A stretch of DNA of 64,000 nt from Novosphingobium sp. Chol11 (lineage in GTDB: Bacteria > Pseudomonadota > Alphaproteobacteria > Sphingomonadales > Sphingomonadaceae). The DNA is taken from assembly GCA_945906105.1 (NCBI GenBank), contig CAMDQO010000002.1, positions 1 through 64,000 on the forward strand, in the 5' to 3' direction. Positions 53,430-62,872 of this stretch are shown here, in pieces. Positions within the stretch are counted from its first letter, which is position 1, and each line of letters opens with the position of its first letter. The notes below the pieces were generated by a model. That model saw only the letters and a program-made list of their open reading frames with translations. It searched no databases and was not told the DNA's origin. Position numbers and translations under genes: made by a program.

Positions 53430-53918
53430 CTATTTTTTGCACTCACCCACGTGCTCGGCCACCATCTGCATATGGATGATTGCCTTGCCGCCGGGCATCG
53501 CCGGATTGGCGGTTTCCATATCGGCGGTCATATCGAGTTTCTTGGGATCATAAGTGCCGTTGATGGTCATCACTGCATCACCGCCAGCCCCGGTTTTGCA
53601 GGTAATCTTGCCCGCCATCTTGCCGCCGCCCGAGGTGAAGCCATCACTGGTGCACTGACCAGCGCCCTTTTGCATACCCTGAGCCATTGCCTTGACCCCA
53701 GCCTTCGCCTCAGCAGCTGACATGCAGTTTTCTTCGGTCTTGGTCTGACCGACCATGCCCTTGAGAGCAGCCACAACCTGCGGCGGAGCGCCGGGAACGG
53801 TGATATCCTTGATCGTTGCCGTCTGCTTCCAGTTACCCGGTGTCAGCTCGCCATCGGCCATGCCTTTGCTGCAGGCAGCAGTTGCGGCCAGAAGCAGGAT
53901 AAGGGAAATTTTCTTCAT
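53430..53918 (-). CDS. DUF3617 family lipoprotein
   Basis: A 162-residue lipoprotein of the DUF3617 family. The signal MKKISLILLLAATAAC ends at a lipobox (TAAC). The mature part has LTPGNWKQTATIKDITVPGAP, ENCMSAAEAKAGVKAM and a late VGECKK, with four cysteines that probably pair. The typical DUF3617 pattern is GxW near the start, C in the middle, and a GxC pair near the end. Function is unknown; the family is frequent in sphingomonads. Confidence 0.82.
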   Translation of the reverse strand: MKKISLILLLAATAACSKGMADGELTPGNWKQTATIKDITVPGAPPQVVAALKGMVGQTKTEENCMSAAEAKAGVKAMAQGMQKGAGQCTSDGFTSGGGKMAGKITCKTGAGGDAVMTINGTYDPKKLDMTADMETANPAMPGGKAIIHMQMVAEHVGECKK

Positions 53919-54055
53919 AATCTCGGCTCCCAGCCATTAGTGAATTTGCGGTGTGTTGCTTGATGGTATGATCTTGTGCCGCAAGAAAAGCAGCAATGCC
54001 ACATTTATGGGAGCATTTTCTGCTTCTGACATTGTAAATTCATGACACAAGCCGC

Positions 54056-54733
54056 TCAGCCGCCATTTTTCCTGAGCCAGCGCGGTAGCGATTTGTCGCC
54101 TTCGTCGCTGGCACTCCCCGGCACTTCAATCGCCCATTTGCCATCAGGCCGGACGATATAGACCGGGTTAGTGGCCCCCAGTTCAGGGTTCGCCGGATAC
54201 TTGTGTTTGCTCACCGCCAGATAGCCAGCATAGCGCCCCCGGCGGATCACCAGCAGCAGTTCGCCATCGGTAACATAGCGGTGTGCGCCAGTGGTGACAG
54301 ACACCTGATGGATCGCCGATGAGGTAGTCCATGCCTCTGCCGCAACATAAACAAAGCCGCCATTCAGCGAAAACTGCGGGTGCCACATCGCAGCCAGCAT
54401 TTCAGTCATCCCGCCCCCCGGGGTCGAGGCGAGCAGTTTGCGCTGACTGCCGCTGGCGACATCGACGATCCACAGCGAGGTGCGCGCTTCATCCATGCCC
54501 GGATCGCCCGGTTTCTCGATCTGGATCACGGCCACGGTCTTGCCGTCGGGCGATAGCTCGGGCTGGGTGAACTGTTCCGGCGGTGTCAACGCACATTCGC
54601 GCGACTGCTGATCATGATAGATCACAGCGCCCTGACGCTCGGTGACCCATGGCCGGACTTTGCCTTCAACCCCAGAATTATGATTCTGTGAAAAAGCAGC
54701 CAGACAGGCAAGCAGACCGTAAACGCATTCCAT
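54056..54733 (-). CDS. Exported PD40-like beta-propeller protein
   Basis: A 225-residue protein with a possible signal peptide (MECVYGLLACLAAFSQ). The segment FTQPELSPDGKTVAVIQIEKPG followed by SLWIVDVASGSQRKLL is a PD40/TolB-like propeller blade, and PQFSLNGGFVYVAAEAW is a second one. Proteins with these blades bind other proteins or ligands in the periplasm. It is short for a full propeller, so it may be a fragment of a peptidase N-domain or a small two- to four-blade form. Confidence 0.65.
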   Translation of the reverse strand: MECVYGLLACLAAFSQNHNSGVEGKVRPWVTERQGAVIYHDQQSRECALTPPEQFTQPELSPDGKTVAVIQIEKPGDPGMDEARTSLWIVDVASGSQRKLLASTPGGGMTEMLAAMWHPQFSLNGGFVYVAAEAWTTSSAIHQVSVTTGAHRYVTDGELLLVIRRGRYAGYLAVSKHKYPANPELGATNPVYIVRPDGKWAIEVPGSASDEGDKSLPRWLRKNGG

Positions 54734-54882
54734 ATCGGCTATCCGGAACTAAATGCCCCTGAAATGGGCAGCGCGAACATGCCTTGGCTTTGCACCTGGG
54801 GGGACATGATTCAAGGCCCAAGCAATGCCGCGCCGCTTGGCAGCAGATTTAGACTAGTTCCCCGGATGCCGCAGTGCCACAG

Positions 54883-56877
54883 TTATGGCAGGTTCACCCG
54901 CACTCCCGCCCAGATCGTCCGCGGTGCAGCGAGGTCCATTGACCCCGCCTGATTGCGGGTGATGACCTTGGTATCGGTGATGTTCTCGGCCCGCAGTACC
55001 AGCGCAAATCGCGCACCCATCGGCACTTCGGCAGTGGCGGAAAGCACGGTTGCGGCGGGCAGCAGATCGCTCTCCAGATCGTCCTCGAACTGCGCGCCGG
55101 TGTGGCGGAGAGTAAGCGCAAAATCCCAGCCTTTGCGCGGTTTCCATGCCAAGGTGGTGCTGGCGGCGAGCTGCGCAGTCTGCGCAGGCCGCTTGCCATC
55201 AAGCGCCGCCGACGTGCCACTCGCCTCAACCTGCGCATCGTTCCACGCCAGCGAGCCGCGCAGCGACACCGTGCCCAGCCTCACATAGGCCTCTGCTTCG
55301 ACCCCGCGCGAGCGCACTGCATCCAGGTTGCGACGCTCCCGCAAGTTGGCTGCAAGGGTGACATTGGCCACGGCGTGCTTCACCCGGTTGTCGAAGGTGG
55401 TGAGTGAGAGTGAAATTCCTTCAGCGGGCAGCCAATCCAACCCAGCCTCGAAGCCTTGTAGTGCCTCATTTGCCAGCGCGGCATTGGCGCGGGTGATCAC
55501 CGGGAAGACAGTAAATGGGCGATAGAGTTCGTTGAGCGTCGGTAGCCGCATGGCGCTGTAAGCGGCAGCGCGCAGCGACAGTCCTTCGGCGGGCTTGAAC
55601 ACCGCACCGCCGCGAAAGCTGCCTTGCCAGCCGGAGCGGTTTGGGAAGGCGTTATCAGTTATGATTGTGCCAGATGCATTCGCCTCGCGGAACATGCCTG
55701 CGCTCTGGCTCCAGCGATCAGCACGGCCCCCGGCGGTGAGGGTCAGCGCGCCCAGCTTCCAGTCTCCTTCAAGGAACAGGCCGACATCGGACTGCCGCCC
55801 GCCCGCAATGCGCCGCGCGGTAACTGCACCGCTGGTCGCGTTGAAGGCTGTTTCTTGTGTGCGGCCCGAGGCCAACCGCCAATCAGCACCCAGCCGCAGC
55901 GCCTTTCCCTCGCCAACCGGCGGGCGCAGTTCCAGCCTGCCGCCAAGGCCCGTGGCGGGGGTGCCATATTGGTCGAGCGTCTTGCGAAATGTTGTGGAAC
56001 TGATCACCACATTGGAAAAATCGCGCGCCTGCACATAGGCCAGCGCATCCACCTGCCAGCGCCCGCGATGGACCATGCGGATGGAGGCATCCTGCCCGCT
56101 GGCCGAGGAATCGGCTCCGGCAAAACGCAAGGTGCGGCGATCTTCAAACAACAAGGCGCGAAACTGCAATTCGGTGTCAGACGTCAGCATGGCAACCCCG
56201 CGCAGTCCTGCTGACCAGCTGTCATAGCGCGCCTTGACGCTGGCGGGCACACGCTGCGCCAAGGGTGTTGTCCAGAACCCCGCACCACGATCCCAGCGCG
56301 CCGAGACGACCGCAAAGCCATTACCCAGCTTGGGGGCGAGTGTTCCGGAAAGCGTGGTTTCGCCGCGATCATCCGCCATGGCGCTGGCACCCAAGCGGCC
56401 AAGCTCGGTCGCCCCGGCGCTGGTCAGTTCGATTGTCCCGGCAACCGCGCCCGCTCCGTTGATCACACTACCCCCGCCCCGCGTGACCTGAACCGAGGCC
56501 AGTCGCTCGGGCGAAAGCGCAGACAGCGGCACCGAACCGAAGAACGGATCGGCCATCGGCACGCCATCGAGCAGAACCACCGTGCGGCTAGAGGCATTTC
56601 CCCCCAGCCCGCGCATGGTCAGGCCTTGCGCGGTGGGATTGGCCGAGCGGCTGTCTGACCGGCGAAATTCCTGAAGGCCGGATATCGCCAGCAACGAATC
56701 CTCGATCCGGCCAGATGCGGAGGTAGCGCGCAGATCATCTTGCGACAAAAATACGCAGCTTGTGGCCGTGGTTTCCGGCGCGATGAGTCCGCGCCCGACC
56801 ACGACGATGGCATCGTCCTCGGCAAAGGCTGGCGATGCGGCGGCGAGGGCCGGTAGGAGAAGGAAGGTGCGGTGCAT
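54883..56877 (-). CDS. TonB-dependent outer-membrane receptor
   Basis: A 664-residue receptor with signal peptide (ASPAFA near residue 19), a TonB box-like AIVVVG after it, a plug domain (RTVVLLDGVPMADPFFGSVPLS, SVQVTRGGGSVINGAGAVAGTIEL) and a beta barrel whose last strand ends AGVRVNLP. It takes up a substrate such as a metal-chelate or vitamin through TonB. The plug with a single LLDGVP motif resembles BtuB/CirA-like receptors, but no cobalamin riboswitch or uptake gene is nearby, so the ligand is undecided. Confidence 0.88.
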   Translation of the reverse strand: MHRTFLLLPALAAASPAFAEDDAIVVVGRGLIAPETTATSCVFLSQDDLRATSASGRIEDSLLAISGLQEFRRSDSRSANPTAQGLTMRGLGGNASSRTVVLLDGVPMADPFFGSVPLSALSPERLASVQVTRGGGSVINGAGAVAGTIELTSAGATELGRLGASAMADDRGETTLSGTLAPKLGNGFAVVSARWDRGAGFWTTPLAQRVPASVKARYDSWSAGLRGVAMLTSDTELQFRALLFEDRRTLRFAGADSSASGQDASIRMVHRGRWQVDALAYVQARDFSNVVISSTTFRKTLDQYGTPATGLGGRLELRPPVGEGKALRLGADWRLASGRTQETAFNATSGAVTARRIAGGRQSDVGLFLEGDWKLGALTLTAGGRADRWSQSAGMFREANASGTIITDNAFPNRSGWQGSFRGGAVFKPAEGLSLRAAAYSAMRLPTLNELYRPFTVFPVITRANAALANEALQGFEAGLDWLPAEGISLSLTTFDNRVKHAVANVTLAANLRERRNLDAVRSRGVEAEAYVRLGTVSLRGSLAWNDAQVEASGTSAALDGKRPAQTAQLAASTTLAWKPRKGWDFALTLRHTGAQFEDDLESDLLPAATVLSATAEVPMGARFALVLRAENITDTKVITRNQAGSMDLAAPRTIWAGVRVNLP

Positions 56878-56950
56878 TTGCTGGCCTTACACATTGCTTG
56901 TCGACACGGCGAGGGGGCCGTTTGGGTTCAAGCAATGTGATAAATTGGCT

Positions 56951-56975
56951 CACGCAGAGGCGCAGAGGCGCAAAG
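56951..56975. repeat. CGCAGAGG short tandem repeat
   Basis: CACGCAGAGGCGCAGAGGCGC is a local repeat of the unit CGCAGAGG, a widespread intergenic element of unknown role. It lies in the 225 bases between the receptor and the second Rieske gene, which hold no gene. Confidence 0.4.
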
Positions 56976-57102
56976 AGGTTGCTCTGCGCAGCAGGCTTGC
57001 ATTGCTCGTACAACCGTTTCGCAAGCGGCACGATTAAGTTGAAGAGCGGCTTTGCCGCAAAAGCAGGTCAGTCGAAATCGAGCCGTCGCTCCAGAAATTC
57101 CC

Positions 57103-58464
57103 TTACTTCAGCTTGTGCGGCGCACTGGTCCCCATGAACTTCGCCAGATTCATGTGCAGGCTGGGGATCGCCCGTTCGCGGTAGGGGTTGGGCTGGGTGC
57201 CGCGAAAGCCGCCGCTTTTCATACCTTGCTGGACCGCAGCCATATTGGCAAAATCCTGCTGCAGCACCGGCGGCCAGTCTTGAGCTTCGGTATATTCCCA
57301 ATCGGTTTCGGGCGCGCCGCCTTCGGGGTAAAGTTCGAAAACGGCAGCCTCGAAATAGCACTGATCGGGATTGCCCGGCACCGGCCGCGCCATGTAGCAC
57401 AGCATATTGTTGACCGCGTGGCCGATCTGGAAATTGGGGAAGATCTGCCAAGCCGTTCCCGCCTTGGCGGTGTGCGATGAGGGCACCACCGGCCAGACAA
57501 CGCCGCGCGCCGCATCAATCTCGCGGCTCCGCTGGATCCAGTAGCCGAGAACTTCGGCGGGCGGTGTGCCTTCGGGCAGTTCATCAACCAGCGCATTGGC
57601 GACATCAACCATGGTCTGCGTGGTGTTGGTATTGGCCGCTGCCCACGTATAGTTCTGCATCTGCGCGGTGGAAATGCGCGCATCATCCCCAGTGCCAACA
57701 CGCAGCTTGCCTGAATTTTCTTCCATGTCCTTGGGCGCATCATAGCCGATATTGCTGTGCAGCCCGTGGTTATGCGCCCAGCCGGGGAAATCGCCGAAAG
57801 CCATGAATTCGGGGTGAGTGCCGGGGACGTGGTAGGTTTCGTTGAAGGCCTCAAGCGCGACCTTCCAGTTGCAATCGAACTTCACCCATTTGCGCCAGCG
57901 GTAGCGCATATTCTGCAGCTGATAGGGATCGAGCAGCGATGCGGCGGGTTCCAGATAGTCGCGCAAGGAACCAGCCTTGGGGTCCATATTGATCCACACC
58001 CAGCCGCCCCAGGTGTCGCATTGCACCGGGCCAAGGGCCGTGTTTTCATCATCAAGCTGGCCCTGCCAGTGTTCCTTGTCCTGAATGTAGGTGCAGGCTC
58101 CGGCGTGATTGAAGGTCCAGCCGTGGAAACCGCAAACGAAATTCATCTTGCGCCCACGCGCATTGCGGCGACCGGCGGGCGTATCGACCAAGCGGCGGCC
58201 GCGGTGCGGGCAGACGTTCCAGTATGCCTTCACCTCGTCAGCACCGGTGCGAACAACGAGGATCGAATCTTCGAGCAGATCAAAGGTCATGAAGCTGCCG
58301 ACCTCGGGCAGGTCTTCCAGACGTCCGGCCTGCAGCCAGGTCTTGCGGAACAGCAGGTCACGCTCATCGCGGGCATAGTCCGCGCTGATATAGGCCTCAG
58401 CGCCGATAGTGACGGGGGCTTCCAGCTCATCGGCTGCTTCGATGATCTTGCCCATCTCGGTCAT
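57103..58464 (-). CDS. Rieske aromatic-ring-hydroxylating oxygenase, alpha subunit (second copy)
   Basis: A 453-residue oxygenase alpha subunit. The Rieske site is CPHRGRRL and CGFHGWTF (about residues 86 and 109), with a longer insert between than in the 7.7-kb paralogue. The iron site is NWKVALEAFNETYHVPGTHPEF. The N-terminal layout (YISADYARDERDLLFRKTWL) is the same as in the paralogue, so both belong to one branch. It has no beta subunit or reductase gene next to it. It is divergent from the LLM oxidoreductase gene. Confidence 0.9.
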   Translation of the reverse strand: MTEMGKIIEAADELEAPVTIGAEAYISADYARDERDLLFRKTWLQAGRLEDLPEVGSFMTFDLLEDSILVVRTGADEVKAYWNVCPHRGRRLVDTPAGRRNARGRKMNFVCGFHGWTFNHAGACTYIQDKEHWQGQLDDENTALGPVQCDTWGGWVWINMDPKAGSLRDYLEPAASLLDPYQLQNMRYRWRKWVKFDCNWKVALEAFNETYHVPGTHPEFMAFGDFPGWAHNHGLHSNIGYDAPKDMEENSGKLRVGTGDDARISTAQMQNYTWAAANTNTTQTMVDVANALVDELPEGTPPAEVLGYWIQRSREIDAARGVVWPVVPSSHTAKAGTAWQIFPNFQIGHAVNNMLCYMARPVPGNPDQCYFEAAVFELYPEGGAPETDWEYTEAQDWPPVLQQDFANMAAVQQGMKSGGFRGTQPNPYRERAIPSLHMNLAKFMGTSAPHKLK

Positions 58465-58621
58465 GCTCTGTCCTCATTCTTGCTCATTTCAGCAATCTAG
58501 CGCCAACTGACCAACATGGCAGCGCTGTTTTTGCTCTATCCCCACGGCGATACAGCTGTTCAGCTTTATCGTTGGACTTGGAGGCCGCAATTGCGAAGAA
58601 CCACTTCATGAGGAGCCTGCC

Positions 58622-59635
58622 ATGACCACCCGCCTGACCTTCGGATATCTGTACGATTTTCGTAATCCAGCCCAGTGGCCGCGTGATTGGTCGGAGCTTT
58701 ACGAGGAAACCATCGCGCTCGCCGCATGGACCGAGGAGGCGGGGTTTGATGCTGCATGGGTGCCCGAACATCACCTGGCGTCCGATGGCTATGTCACCTC
58801 GCCGCTGATGGTGCTGGCCGCGATTGCTGCGCGCACGAAGAAAATCCGCCTTGGCTCGGCCATCGCGCTGGCGCCGCTGTATCACCCGCTGCGCTTCGCC
58901 GAGGATTGCGTCGCGCTCGACCTGATCTCGGGCGGGCGCGCTGAAATGGCGCTTGCCATCGGCTATCGGCGCAAGGAATACGAAGCCTATGGTCTAGATT
59001 TCACCAAGCGCGGCGCGCGTTTTGATGAATTTCTGCAGATCGTTCAGGCGCTGTGGGCGGGGGAGACGGTGGACTTCGAGGGCCAGCACTTCACGCTCAA
59101 AGGGGCAAAGCTGATGCCGCCCGCACCGCGCGGGAAAGTTCCCATGCACATCGGCGGTTTTGCGGCAAAGGCGCTGGCGCGGGTGGCTAAATATGCCGAC
59201 GGCTATTTTGGCGATGCCGATGTATCGCACATCTATCTGGCCAAGCTCGCAGAGCTGGTCCGTGATCCTGCGCAGGCCCGGATACTGGCTCCGGCGTTGT
59301 TCGAAGTGGTGGCTGACGATCCCGAGGCAGCGATGGAGGAACTTGCGCCGTATTATCACCACGTCAACAACACTTACGGTGAATTCATCGCTGAAGACAA
59401 TGCGATCGGCATGGCAGATGCCGTGCTTTCGCCGATGAGTCTCGAGGCCTTCAAGGCCAGCGGCATCCTGCAGATTTTCACGCCAGACAATGCCGTGGCG
59501 CGTTATCGCACAATGAAAGCCGATCACCCGGCGCTGGAACACCTGATGTTCATGCGCCCGCCGGGTCTGTCGGTGCCGCGTTTTCAGGCCTATGCGCAAC
59601 TGTTTGCCGACAAAGTGATGCCGGCATTTGCTTGA
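58622..59635 (+). CDS. LLM-class flavin-dependent oxidoreductase
   Basis: A 337-residue luciferase-like monooxygenase with F420 or FMN as cofactor. The TIM-barrel pattern reads WTEEAGFDAAWVPEHHLASDGY, TKKIRLGSAIALAPLYHPLRFAEDCVALDLISGGRAEMALAIGY and PRGKVPMHIGGFAAKALARVAKYADGYF. These enzymes oxidise or hydroxylate aldehydes, ketones or other compounds. It has a good ribosome site (ATGAGGAG) at the ATG. It is divergent from the second Rieske gene and may share its control region. Confidence 0.88.
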   Translation: MTTRLTFGYLYDFRNPAQWPRDWSELYEETIALAAWTEEAGFDAAWVPEHHLASDGYVTSPLMVLAAIAARTKKIRLGSAIALAPLYHPLRFAEDCVALDLISGGRAEMALAIGYRRKEYEAYGLDFTKRGARFDEFLQIVQALWAGETVDFEGQHFTLKGAKLMPPAPRGKVPMHIGGFAAKALARVAKYADGYFGDADVSHIYLAKLAELVRDPAQARILAPALFEVVADDPEAAMEELAPYYHHVNNTYGEFIAEDNAIGMADAVLSPMSLEAFKASGILQIFTPDNAVARYRTMKADHPALEHLMFMRPPGLSVPRFQAYAQLFADKVMPAFA

Positions 59636-59687
59636 AGCGGCCCGAGACGGTTTGCTTTCGCGCGCGTCTGCCCTAGCCTGAGCGGCG

Positions 59688-60248
59688 ATGACTCAGGCCG
59701 AATATCTCGACGGACGGATACTGCTGGCTATGCCCGGCATGGGCGATCCGCGCTTTGACCATGCGGTGATCGCGATGATCCGCCATGATGAGAACGGCGC
59801 TTTTGGCATTGGCATCGGCGGCTATCGCGAAGGCGTGCGCTTTCACGAAATCCTTACCGAGCTGGATATCGACCCCGGCGTGGCACCCGATTGCGGAGTG
59901 CATGAGGGCGGTCCGGTCGAGCCGGGGCGTGGCTTCGTGCTGCACAGCGATGATTGGCGCGAAGAGGCGACGCTTGATGCCGGACCGCTAGGGCTGGTCT
60001 CGGCCTCGCTTGAAGTGCTGCGGGCGATAGCGGCTGGCGAAGGGCCGTCGCGTTGGTTGATCGCGCTGGGTTTTGCCGGTTGGGCAAGCGGGCAGCTCGA
60101 TAACGAAATGCGTCACCACGGCTGGTATGCTGCCGCCTGCCACCCGGAAGTTTTGTGGAACACACCAGCTGAAAAGCGCTGGACCGCCGCCTGGCGCGCC
60201 GAAGGAATCGATCCGGCGCTGCTATCAAGCCAGACCGGCCGGGCTTAG
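59688..60248 (+). CDS. yqgE: YqgE/AlgH family protein
   Basis: A 186-residue protein of the UPF0301 family. LDGRILLAMPGMGDPRFDHAVIAMI is the conserved N-terminus, with the internal GGPVEPGRGFVLHS and the C-terminal WASGQLDNEMRHHGWY. Family members are linked to biofilm and alginate regulation in Pseudomonas, with unknown mechanism. The gene is 52 bases after the LLM gene and may be on the same transcript. Confidence 0.9.
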   Translation: MTQAEYLDGRILLAMPGMGDPRFDHAVIAMIRHDENGAFGIGIGGYREGVRFHEILTELDIDPGVAPDCGVHEGGPVEPGRGFVLHSDDWREEATLDAGPLGLVSASLEVLRAIAAGEGPSRWLIALGFAGWASGQLDNEMRHHGWYAAACHPEVLWNTPAEKRWTAAWRAEGIDPALLSSQTGRA

Positions 60249-60273
60249 AGCGAGATCAGTTCACATTGAAACA

Positions 60274-60370
60274 TTTCGTCATTGCGAGCGGCGAAGCCGC
60301 GCGGCAATCCAGAGCGTCACGCGCTGCCGCTCTGGATTGCTTCGTCGCTGCACTCCTCGCAATGACGAAA
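60274..60370. repeat. Nested inverted repeat between yqgE and the CoA-transferase gene
   Basis: The outer arms are TTTCGTCATTGCGAG (60274-60288) and CTCGCAATGACGAAA (60356-60370), perfectly complementary. An inner stem pairs CAATCCAGAGC (60305-60315) with GCTCTGGATTG (60329-60339). The motif CGTCATTGCGAG with CAATCCAGA is a dispersed repeat known in alphaproteobacteria. It lies between convergent genes and may act as terminator. Confidence 0.75.
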
Positions 60371-60390
60371 GAAATTCCGATGATCAGAAC

Positions 60391-61542
60391 CTAAAGCCCC
60401 AGTTCCCCTAACACCTCATCGGTATGTTCTCCCAGAGCCGGGGCCGGACCGTGGACCTTGCCCGGTGAGGCCGAAAACCACGTCGGTACACCGGGAAAGC
60501 GTAGCTTGCCGTAATCAGAATCAACTTCCTCGAAAAAGCCGATGGCATTGAGGTGTTCGTTCTTGAACAGATCATCGGTGGAATTGATCGGTGAAACCGG
60601 AATGTGCAGCTCGTCCAGCAGATCGATCCATTCCTGCGTGGTGCGCGTGGCAAAGGTTTCACCCAGCAGGCTATAAACCCGCTCGATCTGCTTGGCGCGT
60701 TTCTCCAGAGTGTCGAGTTCGGGAGACGCCCAAGCCGGCTGCACCGCATCGATAAAGGCGCGCCAGTGCTTGTCGTTATAGACCAGGGCCGCAACGTAGC
60801 CGTCCCTGGTCTTGTAGGGCTTGCGATTGGGTGCGACGACGCGGTGGTAATGCGCCGGTCCGATCGGCGGATCAAAGATCATGCCCGAAGCGTGCTCAAC
60901 CAGCATGAAGCTCGCCATGGTCTCAAACATCCCGACTTCGACTTCCTGCCCTTCACCGGTGCGTTCGCGGTGGAATAATGCCATCATCGTGGCATAAAGC
61001 CCGGTCAGCCCGGTGACCTTGTCAGCGATGATGGTGGCGGCGAAATCGGGCTTTCCGGTCATCAGTTCCTGAAGATAGGGAATGCCGCATTCGGCCTGAA
61101 TGGTGTCATCATAGGCTGGCTTGTCACCATCCGGGCCGCGCCGCGAATAGCCGTAGCAATTGGTATAGATGATGCTCGGATTGATCGCTTTCACCGCCGC
61201 ATAGTCAAACCCCAGCTTGGCAATCGCTTTACCCCGCATCGAGTGGATGAACACATCGGCATGCTCGATCAGGCGGCGCAGAGCTTCCTTGCCTTCATCG
61301 CTACGAAGATCGAGAACCACACTTTTCTTGCCGCGGTTGACGTTGACAAAGACCCCGCCCAACCCTGGCGCTGTGCCGGAATTGATGAAGCGGGTATTGT
61401 CGCCCCCGGGCGGCTCGATCTTGATCACCTCGGCACCCATGTCGGCCATGATCTGTGTCGCATAGGGTCCGAAAACCATCGCTGTGAGATCGACGACACG
61501 GATGCCCGCAAGCGGGCCCTGGCGCGGTGTTTGTTCAGTCAT
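60391..61542 (-). CDS. CaiB/BaiF family III CoA-transferase
   Basis: A 383-residue enzyme that transfers CoA between acyl-CoA and a carboxylate without a covalent CoA intermediate on Glu. GIRVVDLTAMVFGPYATQIMADMGAEVIKIEPP is the family N-terminus; KKSVVLDLRSDEGKEALRRLIEHADVFI and PDFAATIIADKVTGLTGLYA are conserved. The usual catalytic Asp is in the D(K)VTG region. It is the divergent neighbour of an acyl-CoA dehydrogenase; both likely serve one catabolic path. The start at 61542 follows AAGGAG. Confidence 0.9.
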   Translation of the reverse strand: MTEQTPRQGPLAGIRVVDLTAMVFGPYATQIMADMGAEVIKIEPPGGDNTRFINSGTAPGLGGVFVNVNRGKKSVVLDLRSDEGKEALRRLIEHADVFIHSMRGKAIAKLGFDYAAVKAINPSIIYTNCYGYSRRGPDGDKPAYDDTIQAECGIPYLQELMTGKPDFAATIIADKVTGLTGLYATMMALFHRERTGEGQEVEVGMFETMASFMLVEHASGMIFDPPIGPAHYHRVVAPNRKPYKTRDGYVAALVYNDKHWRAFIDAVQPAWASPELDTLEKRAKQIERVYSLLGETFATRTTQEWIDLLDELHIPVSPINSTDDLFKNEHLNAIGFFEEVDSDYGKLRFPGVPTWFSASPGKVHGPAPALGEHTDEVLGELGL

Positions 61543-61692
61543 TGTTGCTCCTTGGCTGCACACAGCGGCTAGACCATACCAGCGGCGAAATCCATGGGGC
61601 CGCCCTTCGCCCCGCCGATATGGCATCACGCAGCGGTTGTGACACTGCGGGCGCGCTGCTACCCGCCTGTGCAACAAACAGGAGCCTGTTCC

Positions 61693-62859
61693 GTGGATTT
61701 CGCCCTTACCGAAGACCAGCAATCCATCCGCGAAGCCGTGCTGCAGCACTGCTCGCCGTTCCCCGACGATTACTGGCTTGAACATGATCGCAGCGGCGAA
61801 TGGCCGGTCGAATTTCACAAGGCCATGGCCGAGGCTGGCTGGCTGGGCATCGCCATGCCCGAATCGGTGGGCGGCGCGGGGCTGGGTATCACCGAAGCGG
61901 CAATCATGATGCAGGCAGTGGCCGAAAGCGGTGGCGGTATGACGGCGGCCTCAGCTATCCACGGCCCGGTTTTCGGGCTGGAGCCGGTACAACTGTTCGG
62001 CACCCAGGAGCAGCAACAGCGCATGATCCCGCCGATCATCTCGGGCGAGAAGAGGATGTGCTTTGCCGTGACCGAGCCCAATACCGGACTCGACACCACC
62101 AGCCTCAAGACCCGCGCGACCAAGGTTGATGGCGGCTATCTGCTGAATGGTGAGAAGATCTGGATCACCAACGCCCACGTCGCTGATTATATGCTGATCA
62201 TCGCGCGCACTACGGCGCTGGAGGATGTGAAGAAGAAAACCGATGGCCTGACGCTCTTCTACACCAAGCTTGACCGGTCCAAGGTCGAAGCGCGGATTAT
62301 CCCCAAAATGGGGCGCCATGCCGTCGGATCGAATATGTTGTTCATCACCGATCTGTTCGTTCCCGAGGAAGACCGCATCGGTGCCGAGGGGCAGGGCTTC
62401 AAGATCCTGCTGCAAGGTCTCAACCCTGAGCGCGTATTGCTCGGCGCAGAGGCAATCGGGCTTGGCCGCGTCGCGATCAAGCGGGCCTCCAAATATGCAC
62501 AGGAGCGGATCGTCTTTGGCCGTCCCATCGGGCAGAATCAGGGCATTCAGCATCCGCTGGCCAAAGCGTGGATGCAGGTTGAAGCCGCCAGCCTGATGGT
62601 GATGAAGGCCGCGACCCTGTTCGACAAAGGACTGGATTGCGGCGTTGAGGCCAACAGTGCCAAATACCTCGCCGCCGAAGCCGGTTACGAGGCTTGCCAG
62701 ACGGCAGTCATGTCGATGGGCGGCATGGGCTATGCACAGGAATATCACGTCGAGCGCTACCTGCGCGAAGTGATGATCCCGCGCATCGCCCCGGTCAGCC
62801 CGCATCTGATCATGAATTTCATCGCCGAACGGGTGCTGGAGTTGCCGAAGAGCTATTGA
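61693..62859 (+). CDS. Acyl-CoA dehydrogenase
   Basis: A 388-residue FAD-dependent dehydrogenase. MDFALTEDQQSIREAVLQHC is the family start, here at a GTG behind a strong site (ACAGGAG). CFAVTEPNTGLDTTSLKTRATKV lies in the FAD pocket, and the C-terminal half has QERIVFGRPIGQNQGIQHPLA and the GMGYAQEYHVERYLREV motif. It oxidises acyl-CoA to enoyl-CoA and needs an electron-transfer flavoprotein encoded elsewhere. A catalytic Glu could not be placed with certainty. It opens a plus-strand group with the CitE-like lyase. Confidence 0.9.
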   Translation: MDFALTEDQQSIREAVLQHCSPFPDDYWLEHDRSGEWPVEFHKAMAEAGWLGIAMPESVGGAGLGITEAAIMMQAVAESGGGMTAASAIHGPVFGLEPVQLFGTQEQQQRMIPPIISGEKRMCFAVTEPNTGLDTTSLKTRATKVDGGYLLNGEKIWITNAHVADYMLIIARTTALEDVKKKTDGLTLFYTKLDRSKVEARIIPKMGRHAVGSNMLFITDLFVPEEDRIGAEGQGFKILLQGLNPERVLLGAEAIGLGRVAIKRASKYAQERIVFGRPIGQNQGIQHPLAKAWMQVEAASLMVMKAATLFDKGLDCGVEANSAKYLAAEAGYEACQTAVMSMGGMGYAQEYHVERYLREVMIPRIAPVSPHLIMNFIAERVLELPKSY

Positions 62860-62872
62860 ACAAAAGGCCCGT

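Noticed and set aside
54883..57102. Cobalamin riboswitch upstream of the TonB-dependent receptor
   Set aside because: No B12-box-like sequence or other cobalamin genes were seen in the gap.
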